A DNA stretch of 64,000 bases from Deltaproteobacteria bacterium. Its GTDB lineage: Bacteria > Desulfobacterota > Desulfobulbia > Desulfobulbales > Desulfobulbaceae. Of the stretch, positions 40,702 to 48,331 are shown in pieces. The number at the start of each line of letters is the position of its first letter. The first letter of the stretch is position 1. Both the position numbers and the translations under genes were made by a program. The stretch spans positions 33,466 to 97,465 of the forward strand of contig JAJRQC010000135.1 of NCBI GenBank assembly GCA_024280455.1. Reading direction: 5' to 3'. A model generated the notes under the pieces. It was given only the letters and a program-made list of their open reading frames with translations. It ran no database searches and was not told the origin of the DNA.

Positions 40702-43143
40702 ATGGGACAAGCGCACGATGAAAAATTAATCCTCTGGTTTGATGAAATCGGCATTGACGATGTGCCCCTGGTGGGCGGGAAAAATGCCTCACTTGGTGAA
40801 ATGTATCAGCATTTGACTGCAAAGGGTGTTGCTGTTCCCCATGGTTTTGCCATTACCGCCTATGCCTATCGCTACCTGTTGAAAGAGGCCGGTGTTGAGC
40901 AGCAGATTCGAGACGTGCTGGCCGACCTCGATATTGAGGATATGCATAATCTGGCTGAGCGTGGTAAGAAATGTCGTGATATTATCCGTACCGCCGAGTT
41001 CCCGGACACCCTGCGTGATGCAATTATTGAATCGTATCAAAAAATGGAAGCCACGTACGGGGAGAATGTTGATGTCGCTGTCCGCTCCTCGGCCACAGCC
41101 GAGGACCTGCCCGATGCCTCTTTTGCCGGTCAGCAGGAAACCTATCTCAACATCCATGGCTACGAGAACATTATCGAGAACTGCCGGAAATGTTTTGCCT
41201 CGCTTTTTACCAACCGGGCGATCTCCTATCGTCAGCATCAGGGGTTTGGCCAGTTTGATGTCTATCTGTCCATCACCATTCAGAAGATGGTTCGTTCTGA
41301 CTCCGCCTCTTCCGGGGTCCTGTTTTCCATTGATACCGAATCCGGCTTTAAAGACGCCGTCTTTATCACCGGGGCCTGGGGCCTGGGTGAGAACGTGGTT
41401 CAGGGCGCGGTCAATCCGGATGAGTACTATGTATTCAAACCGACTCTCAAGGAGGGCAAGCGCCCCATCGTCGGCAAGAAGGTGGGTTCCAAAGAAATCA
41501 AGATGATTTACGACAATGACCCGTCAAGTGAAGAACCGGTCAAGAATATCGATACCACCGAGGAAGAGCGTAAAGCCTATGTTATCAATGATGACGAGAT
41601 CCTGCAACTGGCCAAGTGGGCCTGCATTATCGAAGATCATTACGGCAAGGGCATGGATATCGAGTGGGCCAAGGACGGCGACGGTGAAAGCGTCGGAACC
41701 GGAGGACTGTTTATTGTCCAGGCCCGTCCGGAGACCGTTCATTCCCAGGCCAACAAGGGGGTGATGGAGACCTACAAGCTCAAGGGAAAGGGCGAGGTTA
41801 TTGTCGAAGGTCTGGCCGTCGGCACCAAGATCGGTCAGGGCGTTGCCCATTGCATCGAAGACGTCAAGGATATCTCCACCTTCAAGAAAGGCGAGGTCCT
41901 GGTGACCGATATGACCGATCCCGACTGGGAGCCGATCATGAAAATCGCCGGGGCCATTATCACCAACCGCGGCGGCCGGACCTGTCATGCCGCTATCATC
42001 TCCCGTGAGTTGGGCATTCCATGTGTAATCGGGACCGGTGACGGATCCGAAAAAATCGAGACCGGTCAGAAGGTCACCGCCTCCTCAGCCGAAGGTGAAA
42101 CCGGCTATGTCTATGACGGTCTGCTTGATTTTGAGATTGAAAAGGTGGATCTCGGCGACCTGCCGGAGACCAAGACCAAGATTATGATGAATCTGGCCAT
42201 TCCGGAAAAGGCCTTTACCGAGTGCCAGATTCCCAATGACGGTGTCGGTCTTGCCCGTGAGGAGTTTATCATCAACTCCCACATCGGCCTTCATCCCCTG
42301 GCCCTGTATAATTACGAGGAGCTCAAAAAATCAGATGATCCCGAGAAACAGGAGATCGTTGCCCTGATAGATGCCAAGACCGGTGCCTATGAAGATAAAA
42401 AACAGTTTTTTATCGACAAGGTAGCCGAGGGTGTTGGTCGTATTGCCGCCGGTTTCTATCCTAAGGATGTCATTGTCCGGCTTTCCGACTTCAAGAGTAA
42501 TGAGTATGCCAATCTGGCCGGCGGTACCCTGTATGAGCCGCAAGAAGAAAACCCGATGATCGGCTGGCGTGGAGCGTCACGCTATTACGATCCCAAGTAT
42601 CGGCCTGCTTTTGAGCTGGAATGCCAGGGGTTATTGAAAGCGCGAAATGATATGGGCCTCAATAACATCAAGCTGATGGTGCCTTTCTGCCGCACACCGG
42701 AAGAGGGTAAGAAGGTCATCGAGGTTATGCGTGAATGCGGTCTGGTGCAGGGCGAAAACGGCCTGGAACTCTACGTCATGTGCGAGATTCCTTCAAACGT
42801 GATCTCCGCCGATGCCTTTGCCGATATCTTTGACGGCTTTTCCATTGGTTCCAATGACCTGACCCAGCTGACTTACGGCCTTGATCGTGATTCCGGCCTC
42901 ATTGCCGGTATTGCCGATGAGCGCGATGAGGCGGTTAAGGATATGATCCGCATGGTCATCAAGACCGCCAAACGGCGTGGTAAAAAGATCGGTATCTGCG
43001 GCCAGGGCCCTTCCGATTTTCCGGAGTTTGCCACCTTCCTGGTTGAGCTCGGTATTGATTCCATGTCGCTGATCCCGGATACGGCTATTAAGACCAGACT
43101 GGCTGTGCATGAGAAAGAAAAAGAGATGGGTATTGCGCCCTGA
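40702..43143 (+). CDS. ppsA: Phosphoenolpyruvate synthase
   Basis: This 813-aa cytoplasmic enzyme makes PEP, AMP and phosphate from pyruvate and ATP, the gluconeogenic entry for organisms growing on lactate, pyruvate or CO2. The N-terminal ATP-grasp domain has VPLVGGKNASLGEMYQ, VAVRSSATAEDLPDASFAGQQ and GAWGLGENVVQGAVNPDEYYVFKPTL. The phospho-His is in ITNRGGRTCHAAIISRELGIPCVIGTG (about 420-440). The PEP-binding barrel has NLAGGTLYEPQEENPMIGWRGASRYY and SNDLTQLTYGLDRDSG, with catalytic Cys in IGICGQGPS. GGAG is six bases before the ATG at 40702. Upstream in-frame codons (40645, 40690) lack a ribosome-binding site. Confidence 0.93.
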   Translation: MGQAHDEKLILWFDEIGIDDVPLVGGKNASLGEMYQHLTAKGVAVPHGFAITAYAYRYLLKEAGVEQQIRDVLADLDIEDMHNLAERGKKCRDIIRTAEFPDTLRDAIIESYQKMEATYGENVDVAVRSSATAEDLPDASFAGQQETYLNIHGYENIIENCRKCFASLFTNRAISYRQHQGFGQFDVYLSITIQKMVRSDSASSGVLFSIDTESGFKDAVFITGAWGLGENVVQGAVNPDEYYVFKPTLKEGKRPIVGKKVGSKEIKMIYDNDPSSEEPVKNIDTTEEERKAYVINDDEILQLAKWACIIEDHYGKGMDIEWAKDGDGESVGTGGLFIVQARPETVHSQANKGVMETYKLKGKGEVIVEGLAVGTKIGQGVAHCIEDVKDISTFKKGEVLVTDMTDPDWEPIMKIAGAIITNRGGRTCHAAIISRELGIPCVIGTGDGSEKIETGQKVTASSAEGETGYVYDGLLDFEIEKVDLGDLPETKTKIMMNLAIPEKAFTECQIPNDGVGLAREEFIINSHIGLHPLALYNYEELKKSDDPEKQEIVALIDAKTGAYEDKKQFFIDKVAEGVGRIAAGFYPKDVIVRLSDFKSNEYANLAGGTLYEPQEENPMIGWRGASRYYDPKYRPAFELECQGLLKARNDMGLNNIKLMVPFCRTPEEGKKVIEVMRECGLVQGENGLELYVMCEIPSNVISADAFADIFDGFSIGSNDLTQLTYGLDRDSGLIAGIADERDEAVKDMIRMVIKTAKRRGKKIGICGQGPSDFPEFATFLVELGIDSMSLIPDTAIKTRLAVHEKEKEMGIAP

Positions 43144-43193
43144 TCGGGTGGTCAGCGGTTTAGGCTGTAGACTGTCAGTCTGAAAGTAAAAAA

Positions 43194-43221
43194 AGGCGGG
43201 GCTGATGCTCCGCCTTTTTTT
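43194..43221 (+). terminator. Rho-independent terminator of ppsA
   Basis: A nine-bp stem (43194-43202 with 43207-43215, one G-T pair), a tgat loop and a run of seven T residues lie about 50 bases after the stop. Confidence 0.92.
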
Positions 43222-43394
43222 GTTTTAAAAGAAGGCCGGAGGCTTTTTGTCGATTTAATAAATCGCAAACAATCGGAGACCACGATTGAATCTTTTTCTG
43301 TGTATTCCGGCAAATAATTATTATATTGCTGTCAGTCGGGTGGAAATGGGATACGAGTTAATGAGGAGCTGTTTTCTCGGAAAAGGAGACCGTC

Positions 43395-44102
43395 ATGAAC
43401 CGTGCTACGATACTTGGAATAGGCATTATGTTCAGCATCACCTGTTCAGGTGTTTTCAGCATGGCCAAAGAGAAAGTTGTCATTGTACCGTTGGGCGGTG
43501 CCCGTGGAAATGCGAAAAAAAGTGATGTTCTTACCGGAAAAACATTCTCGAATTCCTCTTCAAGAGGAATTACCGGTACCCGGCCGCCTGCGCCGGTAGC
43601 TCGAACCGGAGCCGTACGTTCGGACCATGCCGGTGACGATGCCTCGTATGCCGCGATGTACGGTCAGTCATCTCCCGGACGTTTTGCCCGGATAGAAGAA
43701 TTTGGAAGAGGTAAATATGATTCCCTGACCGGCCTGTATTGGGAGCTCTCTCCGCCGTCGACCATGTACTCCTGGACAATGGCCATTGACCGGTGCGAAG
43801 ACAAGGTTACCGGAGGCTTTTACTCCGCCGAATATTCGGACTGGCGCCTGCCCAATGTGCAGGAACTGCTCTCCATTGTTGACCGGGGGCAGTCCAATCC
43901 GGCGTTGCCGCCTATTGCAGGTTTCTCCCTGCCGGCGAACAGTGATCCGTTCTGGACCTCGACGCCTTTTGCATCCACATCCGGCGGGGCCTCCACAAAT
44001 GCATGGGCGATTGATTTGGGTACTGGAACCGTGTCTACGCTGCCGAAAACAGGAGAGCATTATACTCTCTGTGTCCGTGGCGGGCCGACCGGTACTCCCT
44101 GA
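43395..44102 (+). CDS. Secreted DUF1566 (Lcl-type) domain protein
   Basis: This 235-aa protein has a Sec signal peptide (about 1-24, MNRATILGIGIMFSITCSGVFSMA). The linker is Ser/Pro/Arg-rich. The C-terminal DUF1566 domain (about 100-235) has GLYWELSPPSTMYSWTMAIDRCEDK, the hallmark SDWRLPNVQELLSIVDRG, FWTSTPF and a final HYTLCVRGG. Domains of this type occur on bacterial surface and lectin-like proteins. The biological role is unknown. AAGGAG lies seven bases before the ATG. It is single, behind the ppsA terminator, and could be a T2SS client, though nothing in the sequence proves that. Confidence 0.82.
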   Translation: MNRATILGIGIMFSITCSGVFSMAKEKVVIVPLGGARGNAKKSDVLTGKTFSNSSSRGITGTRPPAPVARTGAVRSDHAGDDASYAAMYGQSSPGRFARIEEFGRGKYDSLTGLYWELSPPSTMYSWTMAIDRCEDKVTGGFYSAEYSDWRLPNVQELLSIVDRGQSNPALPPIAGFSLPANSDPFWTSTPFASTSGGASTNAWAIDLGTGTVSTLPKTGEHYTLCVRGGPTGTP

Positions 44103-44348
44103 TGCTCCTGCTTGGAGAAAAAGGGAACATGTCGGCATTGCTCTTCCTGTCTGGAAATAAGAAAACAATTGACCTCCATTTTGGAAAATCATATCATTCT
44201 TCAGGTTAGGTTGGCTAATTATCCGATACGGGAGAAGAAATGATTTCCGTCTGGAGACCTCGACCATCGGTAAATCAGCCAACCAGAAACGGCACATCGG
44301 CAGTGTGGAGGCGCTGGCCTACGGGACCGCAGTCAGTCTTCGCAACGG

Positions 44349-45188
44349 ATGAAATTTACGCCGAAACTTGCCGACGGGGATGTTAATGTCTCCAGAGAAC
44401 ATCCGCTGAAGGAGGCCGCATGGCTTGTCGGCGGCTTGATACTACTCCTTGTCCTGCTCTACATTGTGCTGGGTTTTTTTGTTGCCTCTCTGGTGGCCAC
44501 ACACCTTACGGTAAATGCCGAGATCTGGATCGGCGACAAACTCTCGGCAAGATTCCAGGGTCAAGCCGATGCAGTTCTGCAACAGCATCTGGATGAGCTG
44601 CTTCGGGCCCTTCCCGATGATTCACCGCTCCATGCCTATCCTTTCAGAATCTATCTCAATGACTTGGACAAAGTAAATGCCTTTGCCCTGCCCGGCGGCA
44701 GTATCGTTGTCTTTAAAGGCCTTTTACAGGCAGTTGGGTCGGAAAACGAACTGGACATGGTTCTGGCACATGAGCTGGGGCATTTTGCCCATCGTGATCA
44801 TCTGCAGGCCATGGGACGAAGCCTGCTTGTGGTTGTCGGATCCTGGCTGCTGCCGGGGGATCAATCATCGGATATGGTTCCCTGGATTGCAGGTAAACTT
44901 GAGAAAAAGTACTCACAGAAGCAGGAAGCGGCAGCCGACAGCTGGGGGCTGGATCTGCTGAACCGCCGCTACGGGCATGTCGGTGGGGCAATGGATTTCT
45001 TTAAGCGGCTGGCCGGTAAAAATAAAAGCCATTTTGCCTACTTCCTTGCCACTCACCCCCATCCTGAAGACCGGATGCACAGCTTGAGCACATTGATACG
45101 GCAAAACGGCTACGCTGTTGGGGAAACCATCCCGCTTACAAAAGGGCAGTCTGACGCAAAAGCACGCGGAGCAGAACGAGCTGAATAA
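44349..45188 (+). CDS. M48 family metalloprotease
   Basis: This 279-aa membrane-anchored zinc protease has one strong hydrophobic helix (about 28-55, LVGGLILLLVLLYIVLGFFVASLV). The peptidase domain lies beyond it, with VNAFALPGGSIVVFKGLL, the zinc motif VLAHELGHFAHRDH (HExxH, about 137-150) and the third ligand in KQEAAADSWGLDLLNRR (ExxAD). The C-terminal THPHPEDRMHSL is typical of M48. It resembles the Oma1/BepA-type group that acts on envelope proteins. Topology (periplasmic or cytoplasmic face) is not certain. It is convergent with the mechanosensitive channel gene. Confidence 0.9.
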   Translation: MKFTPKLADGDVNVSREHPLKEAAWLVGGLILLLVLLYIVLGFFVASLVATHLTVNAEIWIGDKLSARFQGQADAVLQQHLDELLRALPDDSPLHAYPFRIYLNDLDKVNAFALPGGSIVVFKGLLQAVGSENELDMVLAHELGHFAHRDHLQAMGRSLLVVVGSWLLPGDQSSDMVPWIAGKLEKKYSQKQEAAADSWGLDLLNRRYGHVGGAMDFFKRLAGKNKSHFAYFLATHPHPEDRMHSLSTLIRQNGYAVGETIPLTKGQSDAKARGAERAE

Positions 45189-45220
45189 TTTCCCTCTGTT
45201 CAACCGGTTTCATCAAAGCC

Positions 45221-46315
45221 TCATTCCTCACTTGCTTCACCATTGGTTTTTAAATATACATCGCGCTGGGGAAAGGGGATTTTAATTTTCTGTTCCTGGA
45301 ATGCACTGTGGATCATTTTGAGCAGGTTGTGGGTTTCCCGGCCCCGGTGCCGTGGATCCTGGACCCAGACCAGGAGCTGGAACAGAATGGCGGATTCCCC
45401 GAAGCTGCGCACCCGTACCCTGGGTTCCGGTTTCTCGGCCAGGGCATGGTTTTCAGTCGCCACTCTGAGCAGGGTTTTTTCGACCAGCCGCAGGTCACTG
45501 TTGTAGCCGACCCCGACATCTATACGAATGCGGTAGCGGGGCTCCGGCGCCGACTGGTTGATGATTTTTGTGGTGGACATGATCGAGTTTGGTATCGTGA
45601 TCATGATGTCATCCCGGGTCTTGATTTTTGTCGACCGGATGCCTACTTCAACCACTTCGCCCCGCTCACCGCTGTCCAGAATAATATAATCCCCCACCTT
45701 ATAGGCTGCATCGACAAACAGGGCTATTCCGCCGAAAAAGTTGGCCAGTGTATCCTTGGCGGCCAGGGCAATGGCGATACCTATAATCCCGGCCGAGGCA
45801 AAGAGCGGGGTCAGGTTGACCTTCCAGATGACCAGACACCAGAGGATGCCGGTGAACAGGATGGCAATCCGGGAGATGTTCTTGATCATGTAGAAATGGG
45901 TCTTGTCTATCTTGTCCAGCACCCAGCCCATATTGTTTTCGTTCATGGCCGTGATTTCACGGATAAGCGAAATCCACCAGACCAGCAGAATCAACGTTTT
46001 GACGATATTGGGCAGAACCATGTTCCATGGCGGGGGCGGGATCGGCTCAATCAGAACGGCATGGGTGAGGCCGAGCAGGAAGATCGTCCAGCAGATCGGC
46101 CGATGGATGATCTCTACGATCCTTTCATCCGCCTCCCAGTGGGTGCGGTTGGCGATTTTAAGCAGGAGGCGGTCGATAAAGAGATCGGCTGCTTTGGCCA
46201 GCAGCGCATAGATGAAGATCAGCAGGGCGCGCTCACCCAGCTGGTACTTGCTGAGTTCGTGCATGTAGTAGGAAAGTTGTGTTTTGAGAATTTCCTGTAC
46301 TGTTCCGAAATCCAT
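45221..46315 (-). CDS. MscS-family mechanosensitive ion channel
   Basis: This 364-aa inner-membrane protein has about four hydrophobic segments in residues 20-190. The pore helix and beta domain follow: LFASAGIIGIAIALAAKDTLANFFGGIALFVDAAYKVGDYIILDSGERGEVVEVGIRSTKIKTRDDIMITIPNS in overview, with the Gly/Ala-rich TM3 and the GxVxxIgxRsT core of MscS. The C-terminal alpha/beta domain (about 250-345) is complete. It probably relieves osmotic downshock. A dispersed repeat lies immediately upstream (46341-46509). Confidence 0.9.
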   Translation of the reverse strand: MDFGTVQEILKTQLSYYMHELSKYQLGERALLIFIYALLAKAADLFIDRLLLKIANRTHWEADERIVEIIHRPICWTIFLLGLTHAVLIEPIPPPPWNMVLPNIVKTLILLVWWISLIREITAMNENNMGWVLDKIDKTHFYMIKNISRIAILFTGILWCLVIWKVNLTPLFASAGIIGIAIALAAKDTLANFFGGIALFVDAAYKVGDYIILDSGERGEVVEVGIRSTKIKTRDDIMITIPNSIMSTTKIINQSAPEPRYRIRIDVGVGYNSDLRLVEKTLLRVATENHALAEKPEPRVRVRSFGESAILFQLLVWVQDPRHRGRETHNLLKMIHSAFQEQKIKIPFPQRDVYLKTNGEASEE

Positions 46316-46340
46316 GGGGCCCCTTCAGGGTTCAGGATGA

Positions 46341-46509
46341 TTGTCGGTGTCGTAGATAGCGAAGGTTTCGGTAGTGATGTGGCAATGGCCACATGACGAG
46401 CGAACACGTGAGACTCCGAGAAGCCTCGCCACCGACGGCGGTAAGGTTATAACTTCTTGTATTTCCATACAGTGCAAATGGCGTTTTTGCCTTTTTACGA
46501 GTCCATCAT
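46341..46509 (-). repeat. Dispersed repeat, copy B
   Basis: It is the reverse-strand partner of 36713-36840, with the conserved blocks ttgtcggtgtcgtag (46341-46355), ctcgccaccgacggcgg (about 46424-46440) and tacgagtccatca (46497-46509). Its right end overlaps the stop codon of the Trm112-like gene, so the end of that gene may derive from the repeat. Confidence 0.7.
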
Positions 46510-46682
46510 GATTGGTTTTCGTCCAATGGTTTTGCCTCATCAATGAGCATGATGGGGATATCGTCACGAATGGCATAGATAAGCTTGCACGATTGGCAGA
46601 TCAGGCCGTTTTTTTCTTCGTTTAGTTGGACCGGGCCCTTGCATCTGGGGCAGGCAAGTATGTCGAGTAATTCCTGTTTCAT
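46506..46682 (-). CDS. Trm112-like zinc-ribbon protein
   Basis: This 58-aa protein reads MKQELLDILACPRCKGPV at the start. It has two CxxC pairs (ACPRC near residues 11-14 and CQSC near 29-32) and ends with the conserved IRDDIPIMLIDEA block. This is the full pattern of the Trm112/YcaR family, small zinc proteins that partner methyltransferases or assist envelope-lipid enzymes. AAGGA lies eight bases before its ATG. The gene is independent, between the MscS gene and a divergent molybdopterin-binding gene. Confidence 0.88.
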   Translation of the reverse strand: MKQELLDILACPRCKGPVQLNEEKNGLICQSCKLIYAIRDDIPIMLIDEAKPLDENQS

Positions 46683-46978
46683 CGGATAATCCTTTATGTT
46701 GGTGGTTTAGAATGGTCAGTCAATGATTTTAACCTGTTGATTTGGTGTGTTTCCTGTAATATGTTGCGCGCTAGTGTCGGTGCATCAGGGATTGACGGGA
46801 AAACGGAAAGGTCGTATAACTTCTTCCTACCGATCATCATGCATAATTTTTAATAAATTTTCACCTCAATTGAGCGATTCACTCATCTGAAAAGATAAGA
46901 GATGAATGTTTGTACTTGTTTTTTAAAGAAAATATCCTGCCCAATGCAGGTTTCAAGAAATACGGAGTTGTCCGGTAG
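46683..46978. other. 296-bp divergent intergenic region upstream of the molybdopterin-binding gene
   Basis: It is A+T-rich with no gene. It was inspected for a molybdenum-cofactor riboswitch and none was recognised. A run of alternating gaaaagataagagatgaatg near 46890 is the only notable local pattern. Confidence 0.5.
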
Positions 46979-48004
46979 ATGAAAAAGAGTATTCCGGTGG
47001 ACCAGGCCGTTGGCATGGTGCTGCCGCATGACATAACGGAGATCAGAAAGGATCAGTTCAAGGGGCGGGCATTCAGGAAAGGGCATATTGTTCGATCCGA
47101 GGATATTGATCACCTGCGTCGGTTGGGAAAAGAACATATTTATGTGCTTGAGCTCAGCGAGGAAGAGATTCATGAAAATGAGGCTGCCCGAATGATGGCC
47201 CGGGCTCTTGCCGGTGACGGGATAGCATTTGACGGTGAAGTCGTTGAGGGAAAGATTGCGCTGAAGGCTGCCTGTGATGGTTTGCTCAAAGTCGACCGCG
47301 AGCGGCTCCTGGAGTTTAATATGCTGGGCGAGGTCATATGTTCGACCCTGCATGATAACACCCCGGTCAAGCGCGGCGAGCAGGTTGCCGCAACGCGGCT
47401 GATCCCGCTTATCGGTGAGCGGCAGCTAATCGATCGGGCCGTGACCGCTGTCGGGGGCGGTGAACCTGTTGTTCGGGTCCTGCCTCTGAAAAAGGTCCGG
47501 GCCGGGTTGGTTATCACCGGCAGCGAGGTCTTTTACGGCCGCATTGATTATAAATTTGAACAGGTGCTGCGAAAAAAAATGACCGCTTTGGGATCGGAAG
47601 TCATCACCGTGCGTTTTTCTCCTGATGATGCCGGAAAAATAGCCCAGGAGATACAAAGCTGCCTTGATGACGGGGCGGATCTGATTGTGACCTCAGGCGG
47701 GATGTCGGTTGATCCCGACGATGTAACCCGCCAGGGAATTCGGGACGCAGGGGCCGAAGATATGGTCTACGGCTCACCCGTGCTGCCCGGCGCCATGTTT
47801 CTGGTTGCCCGCATCGGTGACGTCCCAGTGCTTGGTCTGCCTGCCTGCGGTATGTTTCATAACATAACGGTGTTTGATCTGGTGCTTCCCCGTATTCTCA
47901 CCGGAGAGCATATCGGCCGCCGTGAACTTGCCGCCATGGGCCATGGTGGGCTCTGTCGAAACTGTAAACGCTGCCAGTATCCGGTCTGTAATTTTGGAAA
48001 ATAG
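46979..48004 (+). CDS. Molybdopterin-binding protein (MoeA/CinA fold) with C-terminal cysteine cluster
   Basis: In this 341-aa cytoplasmic protein, residues ~1-165 are an N-terminal domain beginning SIPVDQAVGMVLPHDITEI, as in MoeA-like proteins. Residues ~170-310 are the MoCF-binding fold: GLVITGSEVFYGRIDYKFEQVL, DLIVTSGGMSVDPDDVTRQGI and GSPVLPGAMFLVARIGDVPVLGLPACG. The end, CRNCKRCQYPVCNFGK, carries four cysteines that could hold zinc or an Fe-S cluster. MoeA inserts molybdenum or tungsten, but this shorter form may instead have a regulatory or metal-sensing role. No molybdoenzyme genes are adjacent. Confidence 0.83.
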   Translation: MKKSIPVDQAVGMVLPHDITEIRKDQFKGRAFRKGHIVRSEDIDHLRRLGKEHIYVLELSEEEIHENEAARMMARALAGDGIAFDGEVVEGKIALKAACDGLLKVDRERLLEFNMLGEVICSTLHDNTPVKRGEQVAATRLIPLIGERQLIDRAVTAVGGGEPVVRVLPLKKVRAGLVITGSEVFYGRIDYKFEQVLRKKMTALGSEVITVRFSPDDAGKIAQEIQSCLDDGADLIVTSGGMSVDPDDVTRQGIRDAGAEDMVYGSPVLPGAMFLVARIGDVPVLGLPACGMFHNITVFDLVLPRILTGEHIGRRELAAMGHGGLCRNCKRCQYPVCNFGK

Positions 48005-48331
48005 CCGGAGCATTTGTTGCATGTTTTTTACTGGGATTTTTTACCTGTTATAGCGATAAACTGAAAAATTACCGTGAGATCAAGTCGATGGACGCGAGTT
48101 GTTTTTCAGCATTGCCCGTCCGCAGTGTTCGGGGGCTGGTTTGCCAAAAAAATGGCTCTACCTGCACTTGGAGAACCACGGCTTGCCTGTGGACGGGTTT
48201 TCGGGCCTGCATGTGACCGCTAACTCGTAATTGATTTGCCTTAACTCTTTGAAACGGTTATTATACTTAAGTAAAATGTGTTGCTCCTTACATCTGTCCC
48301 GGTACGGGGATTTTATCTCGGAGATGAGATT
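48005..48331. other. 327-bp leader region of the delta-60 protein gene
   Basis: No gene is seen. It contains the strong inverted pair at 48115-48197 and an A+T-rich probable promoter segment (about 48225-48280). GGAG at 48320-48323 is the ribosome-binding site of the next gene. Confidence 0.55.
48115..48197. other. Candidate structured RNA or dyad upstream of the delta-60 protein gene
   Basis: An 11-bp outer stem (48115-48125 with 48187-48197, one G-U pair) encloses tggtt/aacca (48137-48141 with 48174-48178) and gcca/tggc (48143-48146 with 48153-48156) around a poly-A loop. It matches no riboswitch class that I know. It may be chance, a protein-binding site or a new leader structure. Confidence 0.35.

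Noticed and set aside
45308..46396. 362-codon open frame antisense to the MscS gene
   Set aside because: It is the shadow of a well-supported channel gene, and its composition is Asp/Gln/Pro-rich and unstructured.
46683..46978. Molybdenum-cofactor riboswitch upstream of the molybdopterin-binding gene
   Set aside because: No matching stems or conserved loops could be found by eye.
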